Shown here: positions 52,270 to 60,155 of the stretch, in pieces | How positions within the stretch are numbered: position 1 is the first letter of the stretch | Layout of the letters: every line of letters starts with the position of its first letter | Assembly (NCBI GenBank): GCA_947494695.1 | Contig: CANLWB010000003.1 | Coordinates: forward strand, 124,001-188,000 | Length of the DNA: 64,000 nucleotides | DNA from: an uncultured Flavobacteriaceae bacterium | Lineage (GTDB): Bacteria > Bacteroidota > Bacteroidia > Flavobacteriales > Flavobacteriaceae | Direction of reading: 5' to 3' | Translations under genes and position numbers: made by a program | The notes under the pieces: generated by a model | What the model saw: only the letters and a program-made list of their open reading frames with translations | What the model was told of the DNA's origin: nothing | The model's database searches: none

Positions 52270-52820
52270 AAAGAGGTTGTCTAAAAAGGGAGGCCACTGA
52301 AAAAGTCTGAATAATAAAACAGAGGAGTAGAATTTCACAGATTCTACTCCTTTTGTATTTTAGTCCATGCTTGTACGACAACAGACATTACATTTAAGTT
52401 CTTACACTTCACCATATGATTTGATGGTTCCCCAAGATAATTTACTTCGAAAGATCAATGAGTTAATCGACTTTAATTATATCTCTATCATGAATTATTA
52501 GATAAATATCCCTCCGCTGGTGCCAGTTTGTAACTGGTACCACACAGGAGTAAGCCCTGGATAATGCGCGAAGCACTGCTAGCGCTGATTTTGGATTGGT
52601 CGCTTTAATTTATATTCTGAAAAGACTATTTAATTTGAGATGGAGGCCTCAAATAAACTCTTTCAAACCTCGTTTTAAACGATTTCAAGCCATTTTAAAG
52701 AAATATGGAAGCTTCTTTTTTATACAAACTACAATATATCCTAGTCTTTAATTGTTCGTTAAACAGAGGTATATCCGTTTAAATTAATTATTAATCGTAG
52801 TTTTGAGACAGACTGCCGTT
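52270..52820 (+). mobile_element. IS1182-like insertion sequence remnant
   Basis: The left side GAGGTTGTCTAAAAAGG and the right side TTTTGAGACAGACTGCC resemble IS1182-type terminal repeats (…CTGTCTCAAAA). The ORF at 52367-52501 reads SYTSPYDLMVPQDNLLRKIN then ELIDFNYISIMN, the start of an IS1182 transposase; a frameshift then gives LLDKYPSAG, and near 52598-52640 GLVALIYILKRLFNLRW fits the C-terminus. Most of the transposase is gone, leaving about 550 of an expected 1500 or more bases. No defined target duplication is visible. Non-autonomous and decayed. Confidence 0.6.
52324..52355 (+). terminator. Terminator downstream of the tricorn-like gene
   Basis: Perfect 10-bp stem GGAGTAGAAT (52324-52333) and ATTCTACTCC (52341-52350), 7-base loop, then TTTTG. 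It lies inside the left part of the IS1182-like remnant, so it may come from the element. Confidence 0.8.
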
Positions 52821-52854
52821 AGACGTCACTCGAAAAACGACCTATAAGAGAGTT

Positions 52855-53670
52855 ATGGACTACCAAACATACGAATCACATATTGACTTAAAATCACTTG
52901 TTAGTTGTTATTGGACTTTGGAAGTACCTAAACAATCTGAACCGCAAAAGCAACGCATTGTGCCAGATGGCTGTATTGAAATGGCGTTTATTCTCGGAGA
53001 TGACATAAAACGGTACACTTCCAAAAATGAATTTATACTTCAACCTCGTGCTATGGTACTTGGACAAACAATTGAGCCTTTTTACATTGAGCCAACAGGG
53101 TTTGTTAAAACATTAGCTGTCCGATTTTATCCTTATGGATTTGCAAATTTTGTTTCTGAACCAATCAGCAATTTGGCAAATAAGGAAACCCCCATAAACC
53201 AACTTTTCGGAGTAGAAACTGCAGATAATTTGGAGCAAGAAATAATCAAAGCGGAGCATACCGAACAACGAATAAGCATTATCGAAAAATTTCTTTTAGA
53301 TCGGCTTAATGACGAAAAGACGATTAATACAATTGTAAAAAACACCGTTGATTCTCTATTATCCACAAACGGCAGTGCCTCAATAAACTCCATCCTTAAA
53401 GACGACTTGTCAAAACGACGACAACTCGAAAGGAACTTCAAAAAGCAAATTGGTGTAAGTCCTAAACAATTGGGAAAGGTTATTCGATTACAGACCGCTT
53501 TAAAACTGTTGCTTGACCAAAAATCAGAAAACCTCACCCATGTTGCCTATGAAAGCAAATATTTCGACCAAGCACACTTCATAAAGGACTTTAGGGAATT
53601 TACAGGAATAAACCCCAAAGAGTTTATCAATCACGAAAACTTAGCGCTTTCCGCCCTTTTTTACAAATAG
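52855..53670 (+). CDS. AraC-family transcriptional regulator (DUF6597-type sensor domain)
   Basis: Protein of 271 residues. The N-terminal half (YESHIDLKSLVSCYWTLEVP, IVPDGCIEMAFIL, GFVKTLAVRFYPYGF) is the small-molecule-type sensor domain common to this subfamily. The C-terminal AraC helix-turn-helix pair is QLERNFKKQIGVSPKQLGKV and LTHVAYESKYFDQAHFIKDFREFTGINPKEF. It directly follows the IS1182-like remnant and is followed by a VOC lipoprotein gene 73 bases on, which it may control. No autoregulatory site is identified. Confidence 0.9.
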   Translation: MDYQTYESHIDLKSLVSCYWTLEVPKQSEPQKQRIVPDGCIEMAFILGDDIKRYTSKNEFILQPRAMVLGQTIEPFYIEPTGFVKTLAVRFYPYGFANFVSEPISNLANKETPINQLFGVETADNLEQEIIKAEHTEQRISIIEKFLLDRLNDEKTINTIVKNTVDSLLSTNGSASINSILKDDLSKRRQLERNFKKQIGVSPKQLGKVIRLQTALKLLLDQKSENLTHVAYESKYFDQAHFIKDFREFTGINPKEFINHENLALSALFYK

Positions 53671-53714
53671 TTAACGGTGTCGCTTTTTTACAATTTCAAA
53701 CGACTATCTAATGT

Positions 53715-53722
53715 TAATTTTG
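53715..53722 (+). promoter_or_regulatory. -7 box of the VOC lipoprotein gene
   Basis: TAATTTTG fits TAnnTTTG, 21 bases before the ATG at 53744. Confidence 0.45.
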
Positions 53723-53743
53723 TTCCGTTAACAAAAACGGAAA

Positions 53744-54238
53744 ATGAAACACACTTTATTCATCCCAATTATTGCCTTGACCTTTGGCATTGTAGCCTGT
53801 AAAAACGAAAGCACTTCTGCTTCCGAACCAAATCCAAATAAAGAGATAACAATCAAAAAAGATAAGAATATGAACTGTTTTATATCAATATTCGAGATTC
53901 CGGCAACGGATATTTCGCGAGCCATTAGTTTTTACAAAGAAATCTTAGGAGTAGACATTGAAAGATTAGAATTCCCGGGAATGGAAATGGGTTTATTTCC
54001 ATACCAAGACCAAATGGTTACGGGAGTGATTATGAAAGGAGAAGGCTACAAACCTTCTGCCGACGGAGTTACTATTTATCTCAATGGCGGAGATAACCTG
54101 CAACCTATTCTTGACAAAGCAGAAAAGAATGGCGGGGTAGTCATTGTTCCTAAAACACCTCACGCTGACGAGAGCGGTTTTTTTGCAATTTTCCACGACT
54201 CGGAAGGAAATAAAATCGGACTTCATTCGCCAAATTAA
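53744..54238 (+). CDS. VOC (glyoxalase-like) lipoprotein
   Basis: Protein of 164 residues, signal peptide MKHTLFIPIIALTFGIVAC with lipobox cysteine at 19 and a short spacer (KNESTSASEPNPNKEIT). From about residue 43 a VOC/glyoxalase domain follows: CFISIFEIPATDISRAISFYKEILGVDIERLEFPGMEMGLFPY and a second half FFAIFHDSEGNKIGLHSPN with the E-G-N-x-x-G-L-H end. VOC proteins of this subgroup are mostly uncharacterised; a metal-dependent or binding role is possible. A lipidated VOC domain is unusual. Located between an AraC regulator and a transposase remnant. Confidence 0.88.
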   Translation: MKHTLFIPIIALTFGIVACKNESTSASEPNPNKEITIKKDKNMNCFISIFEIPATDISRAISFYKEILGVDIERLEFPGMEMGLFPYQDQMVTGVIMKGEGYKPSADGVTIYLNGGDNLQPILDKAEKNGGVVIVPKTPHADESGFFAIFHDSEGNKIGLHSPN

Positions 54239-54253
54239 AAAAGAGTGAATGCA

Positions 54254-54287
54254 CAACATAGGTAACCGTTATACAAGCCACTAAAAA
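54254..54287 (+). repeat. Cassette-flanking repeat, copy 1
   Basis: 34 bases beginning CAACATAGGTAACCGTTATA, 16 bases after the VOC stop codon. 28 of 34 positions equal the copy at 57648-57681, counted by hand without gaps. Confidence 0.5.
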
Positions 54288-54585
54288 GAATAAGATCTCT
54301 AATCGCATGCTACTGTGCTGGATGAGTTGTTGGTCACTGATGATATTTTCAAGATACCCCACCAGACAAAGTTTGAAGAAAACAACGGGGTCGATGCTCT
54401 TTTGGCCGCTTGATCCATAATGGTCTTTGGTTAACGGATAGAGAAAATCCAGATTCAGAATATCCTTTAACTGTCTATAAAAATTCGCTTTGGGAATACG
54501 CTCACTGAGCAGGAACTACGAGAATAATTTTTCCCGATAATCTTACTTGTCCTGCATACTACAAGATAAGTCTTTTCTTTATATT
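54282..54585 (-). mobile_element. IS1182-like transposase remnant (N-terminal part)
   Basis: Minus strand reads FYRQLKDILNLDFLYPLTKD then HYGSSGQKSIDPVVFFKLCL then VGYLENIISDQQLIQHSSMR then LEILFFL, which is the N-terminal domain of IS1182-family transposases. Before it, MQDK, a stop, DYREKLFS and a further stop show decay of the start. The rest of the transposase is missing; the match stops at about 54282, right at the cassette-flanking repeat. This is a different subgroup from the 52.3-kb remnant, since the matched peptides differ. Confidence 0.7.
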
Positions 54586-54763
54586 TACATTGTGCTTGTG
54601 CGACAGGCACAAAGTGTAAAAAATAATTGCTAGTACTTGCCTACTTACCAAATTCCTCACGGATTTTCTATTCGGTTTGTATTTGCTAAATTGGTTGCTA
54701 AAACACGCAACGAGATCATACAAAAACTGTTAGCTACAACCTGAAAGACATCACAAAAACAAA

Positions 54764-55807
54764 TTGAATTTAGATAACAACTTAATATTTTTTTTTAGTG
54801 CTTTAGGTGCTTTTAATAGTCTTGCCCTAAGTATTTATTTTTTGTTTTTTGCTAGCCCCAGAAATAAATCAAATTATTTTTTGGGTGGATTACTTGTAGT
54901 TTTAAGTATTCGAGTTTGGAAGTCCTTATTTTTCTATTTTAATCCCGAACTTTCTAAAATATACTTGCAAATAGGGCTATCTGCATGTTTTCTTATAGGT
55001 CCGTTTTTATTTTTCTATATTAAATCTAAAATTTCAAAACCACAAGAATCAAATAGATTTTTAAACTTTCATTTATTATTCATTCTAACACTTATTTTGT
55101 GTATAGGAATTTTATACCCATATCAAAAAAACATAACCCTTTGGATTAATTATTTTTATTACATCATTAATTTTCAGTGGCTTGTTTATATTGCCATTTC
55201 CGCATTCCTGTTAAAACGTGTCATTCAAAAGTTAGTATCAAAAAATGACAGGTTAAACTATAGTGAAGTTTGGCTTGTTAGTGTCTTCTTTGGTGTTTTA
55301 ATTATTTGGACAGCATATAATACAGCATCATATACATCATATATCGCAGGAGCTTTATCATTTTCTTTTATTTTTTACTTATCAGGGTTACTGCTTTATT
55401 ACAAAAGAAAAAAAGAGTTTATCGTTTTAGTAAAAAAAGAAAAATATGCAAATGTCCAAATAAAAGAAACGGAAGCTAATCGGCTATTGGCAAAAATTGA
55501 ATACATACTAATCAACGAAGAGTTATATAAAAACCCTAACATAACAATGCCTGTTTTAGCTAAAAAGATTAGTATCCGGCCACAATTATTATCGCAATTA
55601 TTAAATAATAATTTAAATAAAAGTTTTTCTCAATTTATTAATGAATATAGAATTGAAGAAGCTAAACAGCTTCTAAAAACGAAGCCTCATTTAAAAATTG
55701 AAACAATTGCCGAAGGGAGTGGGTTTAATTCAAATAGCACATTCTATTCGGCATTTAAAAAGATAACTAATACTACACCCTCTAAATACGTAGATAAATT
55801 GAAGTGA
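54764..55807 (+). CDS. AraC-family regulator with seven-helix membrane N-terminus
   Basis: Protein of 347 residues with a TTG start at 54764 (NLDNNLIFFFSALGAF follows); no ATG is in frame nearby. The first 220 residues hold about seven hydrophobic helices, the rest a cytoplasmic AraC domain: MPVLAKKISIRPQLLSQLLN and IETIAEGSGFNSNSTFYSAFKKITNTTPSKYVDKL. Such membrane AraC proteins probably sense envelope or outside signals. The gene stands alone after an IS remnant. Target genes are unknown; the secreted DJ-1-like gene downstream is a candidate by position only. Confidence 0.9.
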   Translation: MNLDNNLIFFFSALGAFNSLALSIYFLFFASPRNKSNYFLGGLLVVLSIRVWKSLFFYFNPELSKIYLQIGLSACFLIGPFLFFYIKSKISKPQESNRFLNFHLLFILTLILCIGILYPYQKNITLWINYFYYIINFQWLVYIAISAFLLKRVIQKLVSKNDRLNYSEVWLVSVFFGVLIIWTAYNTASYTSYIAGALSFSFIFYLSGLLLYYKRKKEFIVLVKKEKYANVQIKETEANRLLAKIEYILINEELYKNPNITMPVLAKKISIRPQLLSQLLNNNLNKSFSQFINEYRIEEAKQLLKTKPHLKIETIAEGSGFNSNSTFYSAFKKITNTTPSKYVDKLK

Positions 55808-55874
55808 TTTAGACTTTTTTGAGAAAAATATGGGGTGTTTAGATTTGTGTTGCAAAACATAAGCCAGACTAAAA

Positions 55875-56359
55875 CAACCCTTTATACATAAAACACTGGA
55901 CAAAGACACAATAGAAACGGAAATAGTGCCATATATTCCTAAAGGCAAGCGAAGATTTTCACCAACTATTCCATGAGTTGAGATTGTTAATTGAATTCTA
56001 TACAAACTTAAAACAGGTGCTCAATGGGAATATCTATCGGTAACCTCTTTGTTTTCAGGTAAAGTACTAACATGGCAAGGTGTTTATTATCATTTCAACA
56101 ATTGGAAGACGTCCGGTGCCTTCAAAAGTTGTTGGATATCCTTTCTAAGGAACCATCGAGAAAAATTAGACCTTTCAGATGGAAGCCCAAAGAATTATAC
56201 AACCAAAGATGCATCATTGAACCAACCAATGCTTGGATAGGTAGTTTTCGTTCATTACTCAACAGCTTTGATACTTTGGTTAGTTCCTGGAAGGAATTAA
56301 ACCATCTGGCATTTATTCTGATAGCTATCAAAAAGTTTAACAAAAAAAAGTCTAAATGA
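55875..56359 (+). mobile_element. IS5-family transposase remnant, internally deleted
   Basis: Reads LDKDTIETEIVPYIPKGKRR, FSPTIP, TGA, VEIVN, TGA, ILYKLKTGAQWEYLSVTSLF then SGKVLTWQGVYYHFNNWKTS and SWISFLRNHREKLDLS; this is the N-terminal DUF4096 part of IS5 transposases. After an internal deletion and a frame change, the C-terminus follows in another frame: KELYNQRCIIEPTNAWIGSF then RSLLNSFDTLVSSWKELNHL then AFILIAIKKF, ending at TGA 56357-56359. Roughly half the gene is missing. Two in-frame TGA codons lie in the N-terminal part. Confidence 0.85.
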
Positions 56360-56473
56360 CTTCATAATCTATATTCTAAACTTCCTAATGTATACAATAG
56401 GAATTCTAAGGTATAATTCTATTATAACATAAGTCATTGTTTCAACTAAAATTGTAATCAAAACACAATTTTT

Positions 56474-57604
56474 ATGAAACATTCATTCTTACTATTTAGT
56501 CTTATTATTTTTTACTCTTCTTCTTATGGACAAACCGAAGAGCGTAAAATTAAAACTGTACTTTTAAATTATGTAAATGGTACATCTTACAATCAACCCA
56601 AACTTATTGAAAAAGCATTTTATTCTGAAGCAAATCTCTTCTTGGATAATAAGGAAGAAGAATTATGGATAGTTCCGATTAAAAAATACCAAAGCTGGTA
56701 CGAAAATAAAAAGCAGGGAGAATTCAATGGTAGAATAGGAAATGTAGTATCAATAGATTGCCACAATACAATTGCTACGGCTAAAGTAGAAATACTACTC
56801 CCAAATAATAATTCAAGATATATAGATTTGTTTCTTTTAAAAAAGATAGAGCATGAATGGAAAATTATAAGTAAAGCTGCTACAAAAGATAAAACCAATA
56901 GTACAGTAGCAGCAGACAAGATTCTATTTATAGTTTCGAATGCCGCGCGTTATGGAGCATCTGATATTCCTACAGGAAATAGCTTTTCTGAATTGGTAAA
57001 TGCCTATGATACTTTTAAAGATGCTGGTTTTACGGTGGATTTTGTAAGTCCAAAAGGAGGAACTATCCCGCTTTCATATGTTAAAGCGTCCGACTCATTG
57101 ATTATGAAATATTTATATAATTCCGATTTTATGTATGCTTTGAAAAACACAAATAAACCAAATGACATCATCCCTAGCAATTATAAAGCAGTACACTACA
57201 TTGGTGGCGGTGCTGCGATGTTTGGAGTTCCAGAAAATAAAGCAATCCAAAATATAGCAATGACTATATATGAGCAGCATAACGGCATTATATCTTCTGT
57301 ATGTCACGGAACAGCTGGAGTTGTCAATCTAAAAACTAGAGATGGTGAATATCTTTTTAAAGATAAATTAGTAAGTGGATATCCAGATTCATTTGAAAAA
57401 AAGGATGCAGAATATTTCACCCATTTCCCATTTCTAATACAGAAAACATTAGAAGATAGAGGTGCTGTTTTTAAATTTTCACCAAGAAACAATTCTCACG
57501 TAGAAGTCGATGGAAACTTAATATCAGGGCAAAATTATTTATCATCTAAAGCTGTTGCATTAAAAATAATAGAGAATTTAAATAATCGAAAAAAAAGTGA
57601 TTAG
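56474..57604 (+). CDS. Secreted NTF2-like / DJ-1-PfpI fusion protein
   Basis: Protein of 376 residues with signal peptide MKHSFLLFSLIIFYSSSYGQ. Residues about 22-135 are a lumazine-binding/NTF2-like domain (IKTVLLNYVNGTSYNQPKLIEKAFY, FNGRIGNVVSIDCHNTIATAKVEI). Residues 148-370 are a DJ-1/PfpI domain with the nucleophile elbow SVCHGTAGVV (C277, H278) and the upstream HYIGGGAAMFGVP. Related DJ-1 proteins act as glyoxalases, chaperones or hydrolases; this one should act outside the cytoplasm. It follows the IS5 remnant and precedes the second cassette-flanking repeat. Substrate unknown. Confidence 0.9.
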   Translation: MKHSFLLFSLIIFYSSSYGQTEERKIKTVLLNYVNGTSYNQPKLIEKAFYSEANLFLDNKEEELWIVPIKKYQSWYENKKQGEFNGRIGNVVSIDCHNTIATAKVEILLPNNNSRYIDLFLLKKIEHEWKIISKAATKDKTNSTVAADKILFIVSNAARYGASDIPTGNSFSELVNAYDTFKDAGFTVDFVSPKGGTIPLSYVKASDSLIMKYLYNSDFMYALKNTNKPNDIIPSNYKAVHYIGGGAAMFGVPENKAIQNIAMTIYEQHNGIISSVCHGTAGVVNLKTRDGEYLFKDKLVSGYPDSFEKKDAEYFTHFPFLIQKTLEDRGAVFKFSPRNNSHVEVDGNLISGQNYLSSKAVALKIIENLNNRKKSD

Positions 57605-57647
57605 ATTTTAAAGCATATTTTAGACTTTGACAAGTTAAGTCAGTAGG

Positions 57648-57681
57648 CAACAATGGTGACCGTTGCACAAGGCACTAAAAA
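57648..57681 (+). repeat. Cassette-flanking repeat, copy 2
   Basis: 34 bases beginning CAACAATGGTGACCGTTGCA, 43 bases after the DJ-1-like stop codon; 28 of 34 equal to the copy at 54254-54287. Confidence 0.5.
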
Positions 57682-57990
57682 AGATAAATTTTAACTCAAA
57701 AACTCCATTTTTAAAGGCTTTGAATTGGGCTCATCTCCTTAAGCTGTATAGTGCTATCTCCTAACCTATAAGCACTAAGATGTTCTTTCCTCCATCGAAC
57801 ATCTCAGGATAGGTCGTTTCTCAATGTTTACGTAGTTGTTATGTAACAGACCTAACCTGTAATTCGAATTGCCAGGAGCGTAGTATGGGCGTATCGAAAA
57901 GTTCTCCCAATTCTCTCGAGCTAGTCTCTTTTTACTATCTTAACCTCTTTTTTGAACGCATCTCACATAAACACCTCAGAATCAATTAAA
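57682..57990. other. About 310-base gene-free stretch, possible element debris
   Basis: No frame of coding quality. The base composition is less A/T-rich than nearby intergenic DNA, and short minus-strand peptides (ENWENFSIRPYYAPGNSN) suggest debris of a former gene, but none matches a family I recognise. Confidence 0.4.
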
Positions 57991-58566
57991 ATGGATGAAC
58001 TCTACAAGATATTAGAAGACTTAATTGGCCTAACGGAGAGTGAATGGAGAAGTTTTAGTGCTAAACTAAACAGGAAAGCGTTTAAATCTAAAACACAACT
58101 GGTTAAAGAAGGTTATACTGCACATAATATATACTTTATTGAGACAGGGTTATTGAGAACCTATCACTTATTAGAAGGAAAAGAAATTAACACCTATTTC
58201 GCTTGCGATAGACAATTTATATCTTCTTTTTCAAGTTTTATAAGTCAAAGCCCTTCTTTTGAAATCTTAGAAGCGATTGAAGATAGTACAGTATATGAAT
58301 TACCGTATCACACCTTGACTACATTATATGCAGAGTCCAAAAAATTTGAAAAACTTGGAAGGATTTTAGCCGAAAAAAACTATTTATGTGTCCTTGACAG
58401 AACATTTACAATGCAAACAAAAACGGCTAAACAAAACTATTTATATTTTATAAAAAACTATGACAAAAAGATCATTCAAAGAGTTCCGCAATACCAAATA
58501 GCAAGCTTTCTTGGAATAGCTCCTGAATCATTAAGCCGAATAAGAAAAGAAATTTCTATTTCTTAA
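57991..58566 (+). CDS. Crp/Fnr-family transcriptional regulator
   Basis: Protein of 191 residues from the ATG at 57991; the TTG start at 57952 would add 13 residues without family likeness. A cyclic-nucleotide-binding-like domain (LVKEGYTAHNIYFIETGLLRTYHLLEGKEINTYFACD) occupies the first 125 residues. The short C-terminal helix-turn-helix is VPQYQIASFLGIAPESLSRIRKEI. It lies 64 bases upstream of the metallo-hydrolase gene on the same strand, so joint transcription or direct control is likely. Paralogue, not copy, of the regulator at 4169-4840. Confidence 0.88.
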   Translation: MDELYKILEDLIGLTESEWRSFSAKLNRKAFKSKTQLVKEGYTAHNIYFIETGLLRTYHLLEGKEINTYFACDRQFISSFSSFISQSPSFEILEAIEDSTVYELPYHTLTTLYAESKKFEKLGRILAEKNYLCVLDRTFTMQTKTAKQNYLYFIKNYDKKIIQRVPQYQIASFLGIAPESLSRIRKEISIS

Positions 58567-58630
58567 CAAATATCAATGTAGACCTTTTTCACCTAATGTT
58601 TCTTTGTGTTTTTAACCCAGAAATAACACA

Positions 58631-59593
58631 ATGAAAAAAATAAAATTAATCTTATTGTCGGTTTTAACCATTAGCATTTTTGCCATCGTTCAATCTTGTA
58701 AGACGACAATCGATGTTTCTAAATACCCCATACCGACTTTTTCTACGACTAACTATCCCATAGACAAAACTATTAAATTTTCACTCTCAATTATAGAAAC
58801 TGGTTTTGCTAAAACTCCCGAAGCATTTGTATTTAGAGGCGGAAGTTTATTTAAAACTCGCAAATTGTCTCACGTTTCGATATTAATTCAGCACCCCAAA
58901 GGCACATTTGTATTTGATACCGGTTTGGGGAGCAACATCGAAGGCCAATTTCATGATAATTTTTCTTTTTGGGATCGTCAAATGTTTAAGTTTACGACGT
59001 TAGAATCACTAAAAGAAATATTAGTCAAAAATGAATTCACCCCGGATTCTATTGATTTTATTATACCAACACATCTTCATTTTGACCATGCAGGTGGGAT
59101 AGAAGATTTCCCAAAAGCTAGAGTTTGGACAACAAAGGAAGAATACAACCATGCAATTAGTGAAGAAGCAAATCCTCCAGCCTTCATAAAAGAACAGTAT
59201 GATGCGAAATTCATAAAATGGAAATTCATAAATTTCAACTCCATTCCTTATGAAGTATTTGAAGAAAGCTATGACGTTTTTAATGATGGAACCATAGTTC
59301 TAGTAAAACTACCAGGTCATACAAAAGGCTCTTTAGGAATGTTCGTTAACTTAAAATCTGGAAAACGCTACTTTTTCACCGGAGATTTAACCTGGGCTGC
59401 TGAAGCATTTTATGCGCCTTCCGAAAAACATGCTATTCCAAGAAAAAAAGTAGATGGAGATCGAGAAAAAGTTAAAGAAACAATTGTTATGGTTCATCAC
59501 TTAAAAAAGAAAAAAAATAACATTATAATTGTTCCTGCTCACGACTATAATGCACAAAAAAGCATAGCTCGATACCCTAATGTTGAGTGGTAA
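58631..59593 (+). CDS. MBL-fold metallo-hydrolase lipoprotein (lactonase-like)
   Basis: Protein of 320 residues, signal peptide with lipobox Cys23 (IVQSCKTT). The metallo-beta-lactamase fold is complete: HLHFDH (148-153), the third metal His at 230 (LPGHTKGSLG), bridging Asp at 252 (FTGDLTW) and the last His in PAHDYN. Motif spacing and VWTTKEEYNHA resemble the N-acyl-homoserine-lactone lactonase family (AiiA/AttM), but lactone substrates are not proven. Lipid anchoring puts it at the envelope. Preceded by a Crp/Fnr regulator. Confidence 0.88.
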   Translation: MKKIKLILLSVLTISIFAIVQSCKTTIDVSKYPIPTFSTTNYPIDKTIKFSLSIIETGFAKTPEAFVFRGGSLFKTRKLSHVSILIQHPKGTFVFDTGLGSNIEGQFHDNFSFWDRQMFKFTTLESLKEILVKNEFTPDSIDFIIPTHLHFDHAGGIEDFPKARVWTTKEEYNHAISEEANPPAFIKEQYDAKFIKWKFINFNSIPYEVFEESYDVFNDGTIVLVKLPGHTKGSLGMFVNLKSGKRYFFTGDLTWAAEAFYAPSEKHAIPRKKVDGDREKVKETIVMVHHLKKKKNNIIIVPAHDYNAQKSIARYPNVEW

Positions 59594-60155
59594 ACACTAA
59601 AAAGCAACCCATATATTGTAAACTCATAGCGATTTCGTTCTAAATTCAAAGTTAGTCCGTTATTAATGGTTGCTCTTCTAAATGGCCTTAGCCAGTGCGT
59701 ATTTGGAAAATTACTTCGGAATTTTAAGAAGCATCATGACATATATGGCTTTTTTGAACTAGAGAAAAGCTGAACAAGGCTAACAAATAACTTTTTAGAT
59801 GTCAATTCATATCTCATGAATAGCTTTAACGTCGCTGATTCAAAATTCTAATCATTTGAAAACAATTAAATATAAGCTCACCAAAGATAAACACTAGAAA
59901 ACACCAACACAAAATGACTATGAAGAACGAAGAATTAATGGGATATTTTATAGCACAAATCTTGAAATTCAGGTTTCCCCCACCATCAAACACAGAAAAG
60001 GCAAACTCGACAAATGGTACTTTGATGTTTGGGGTTTTCGGCTATTATCATTAGTTTTAATTCCAGCTTTTTAGAGACATTTATCATCAGAATTTACAGA
60101 TAGCCCGATTTATTTTAAAAATATTCGTTAAAAAAAATAAACCATTGACCAGATT
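59594..60155. other. Gene-free 560-base region with possible gene debris
   Basis: Contains a short frame at 59666-59773 (MVALLNGLSQCVFGKLLRNF then KKHHDIYGFFELEKS) and, near 59933-60074, INGIFYSTNLEIQVSPTIKH then RKGKLDKWYFDVWGF, which has the rhythm of a C-terminal beta-domain of a serine-hydrolase-like protein. Both are too short or degenerate for a call. The region is probably the remains of one or two deleted genes. Confidence 0.4.

Noticed and set aside
57682-57990. Transposase remnant on the minus strand
   Set aside because: Short peptides look protein-like but match no transposase family that I can name.
59666-59773. Small gene of 35 codons
   Set aside because: No ribosome-binding or promoter context and no family; treated as debris.
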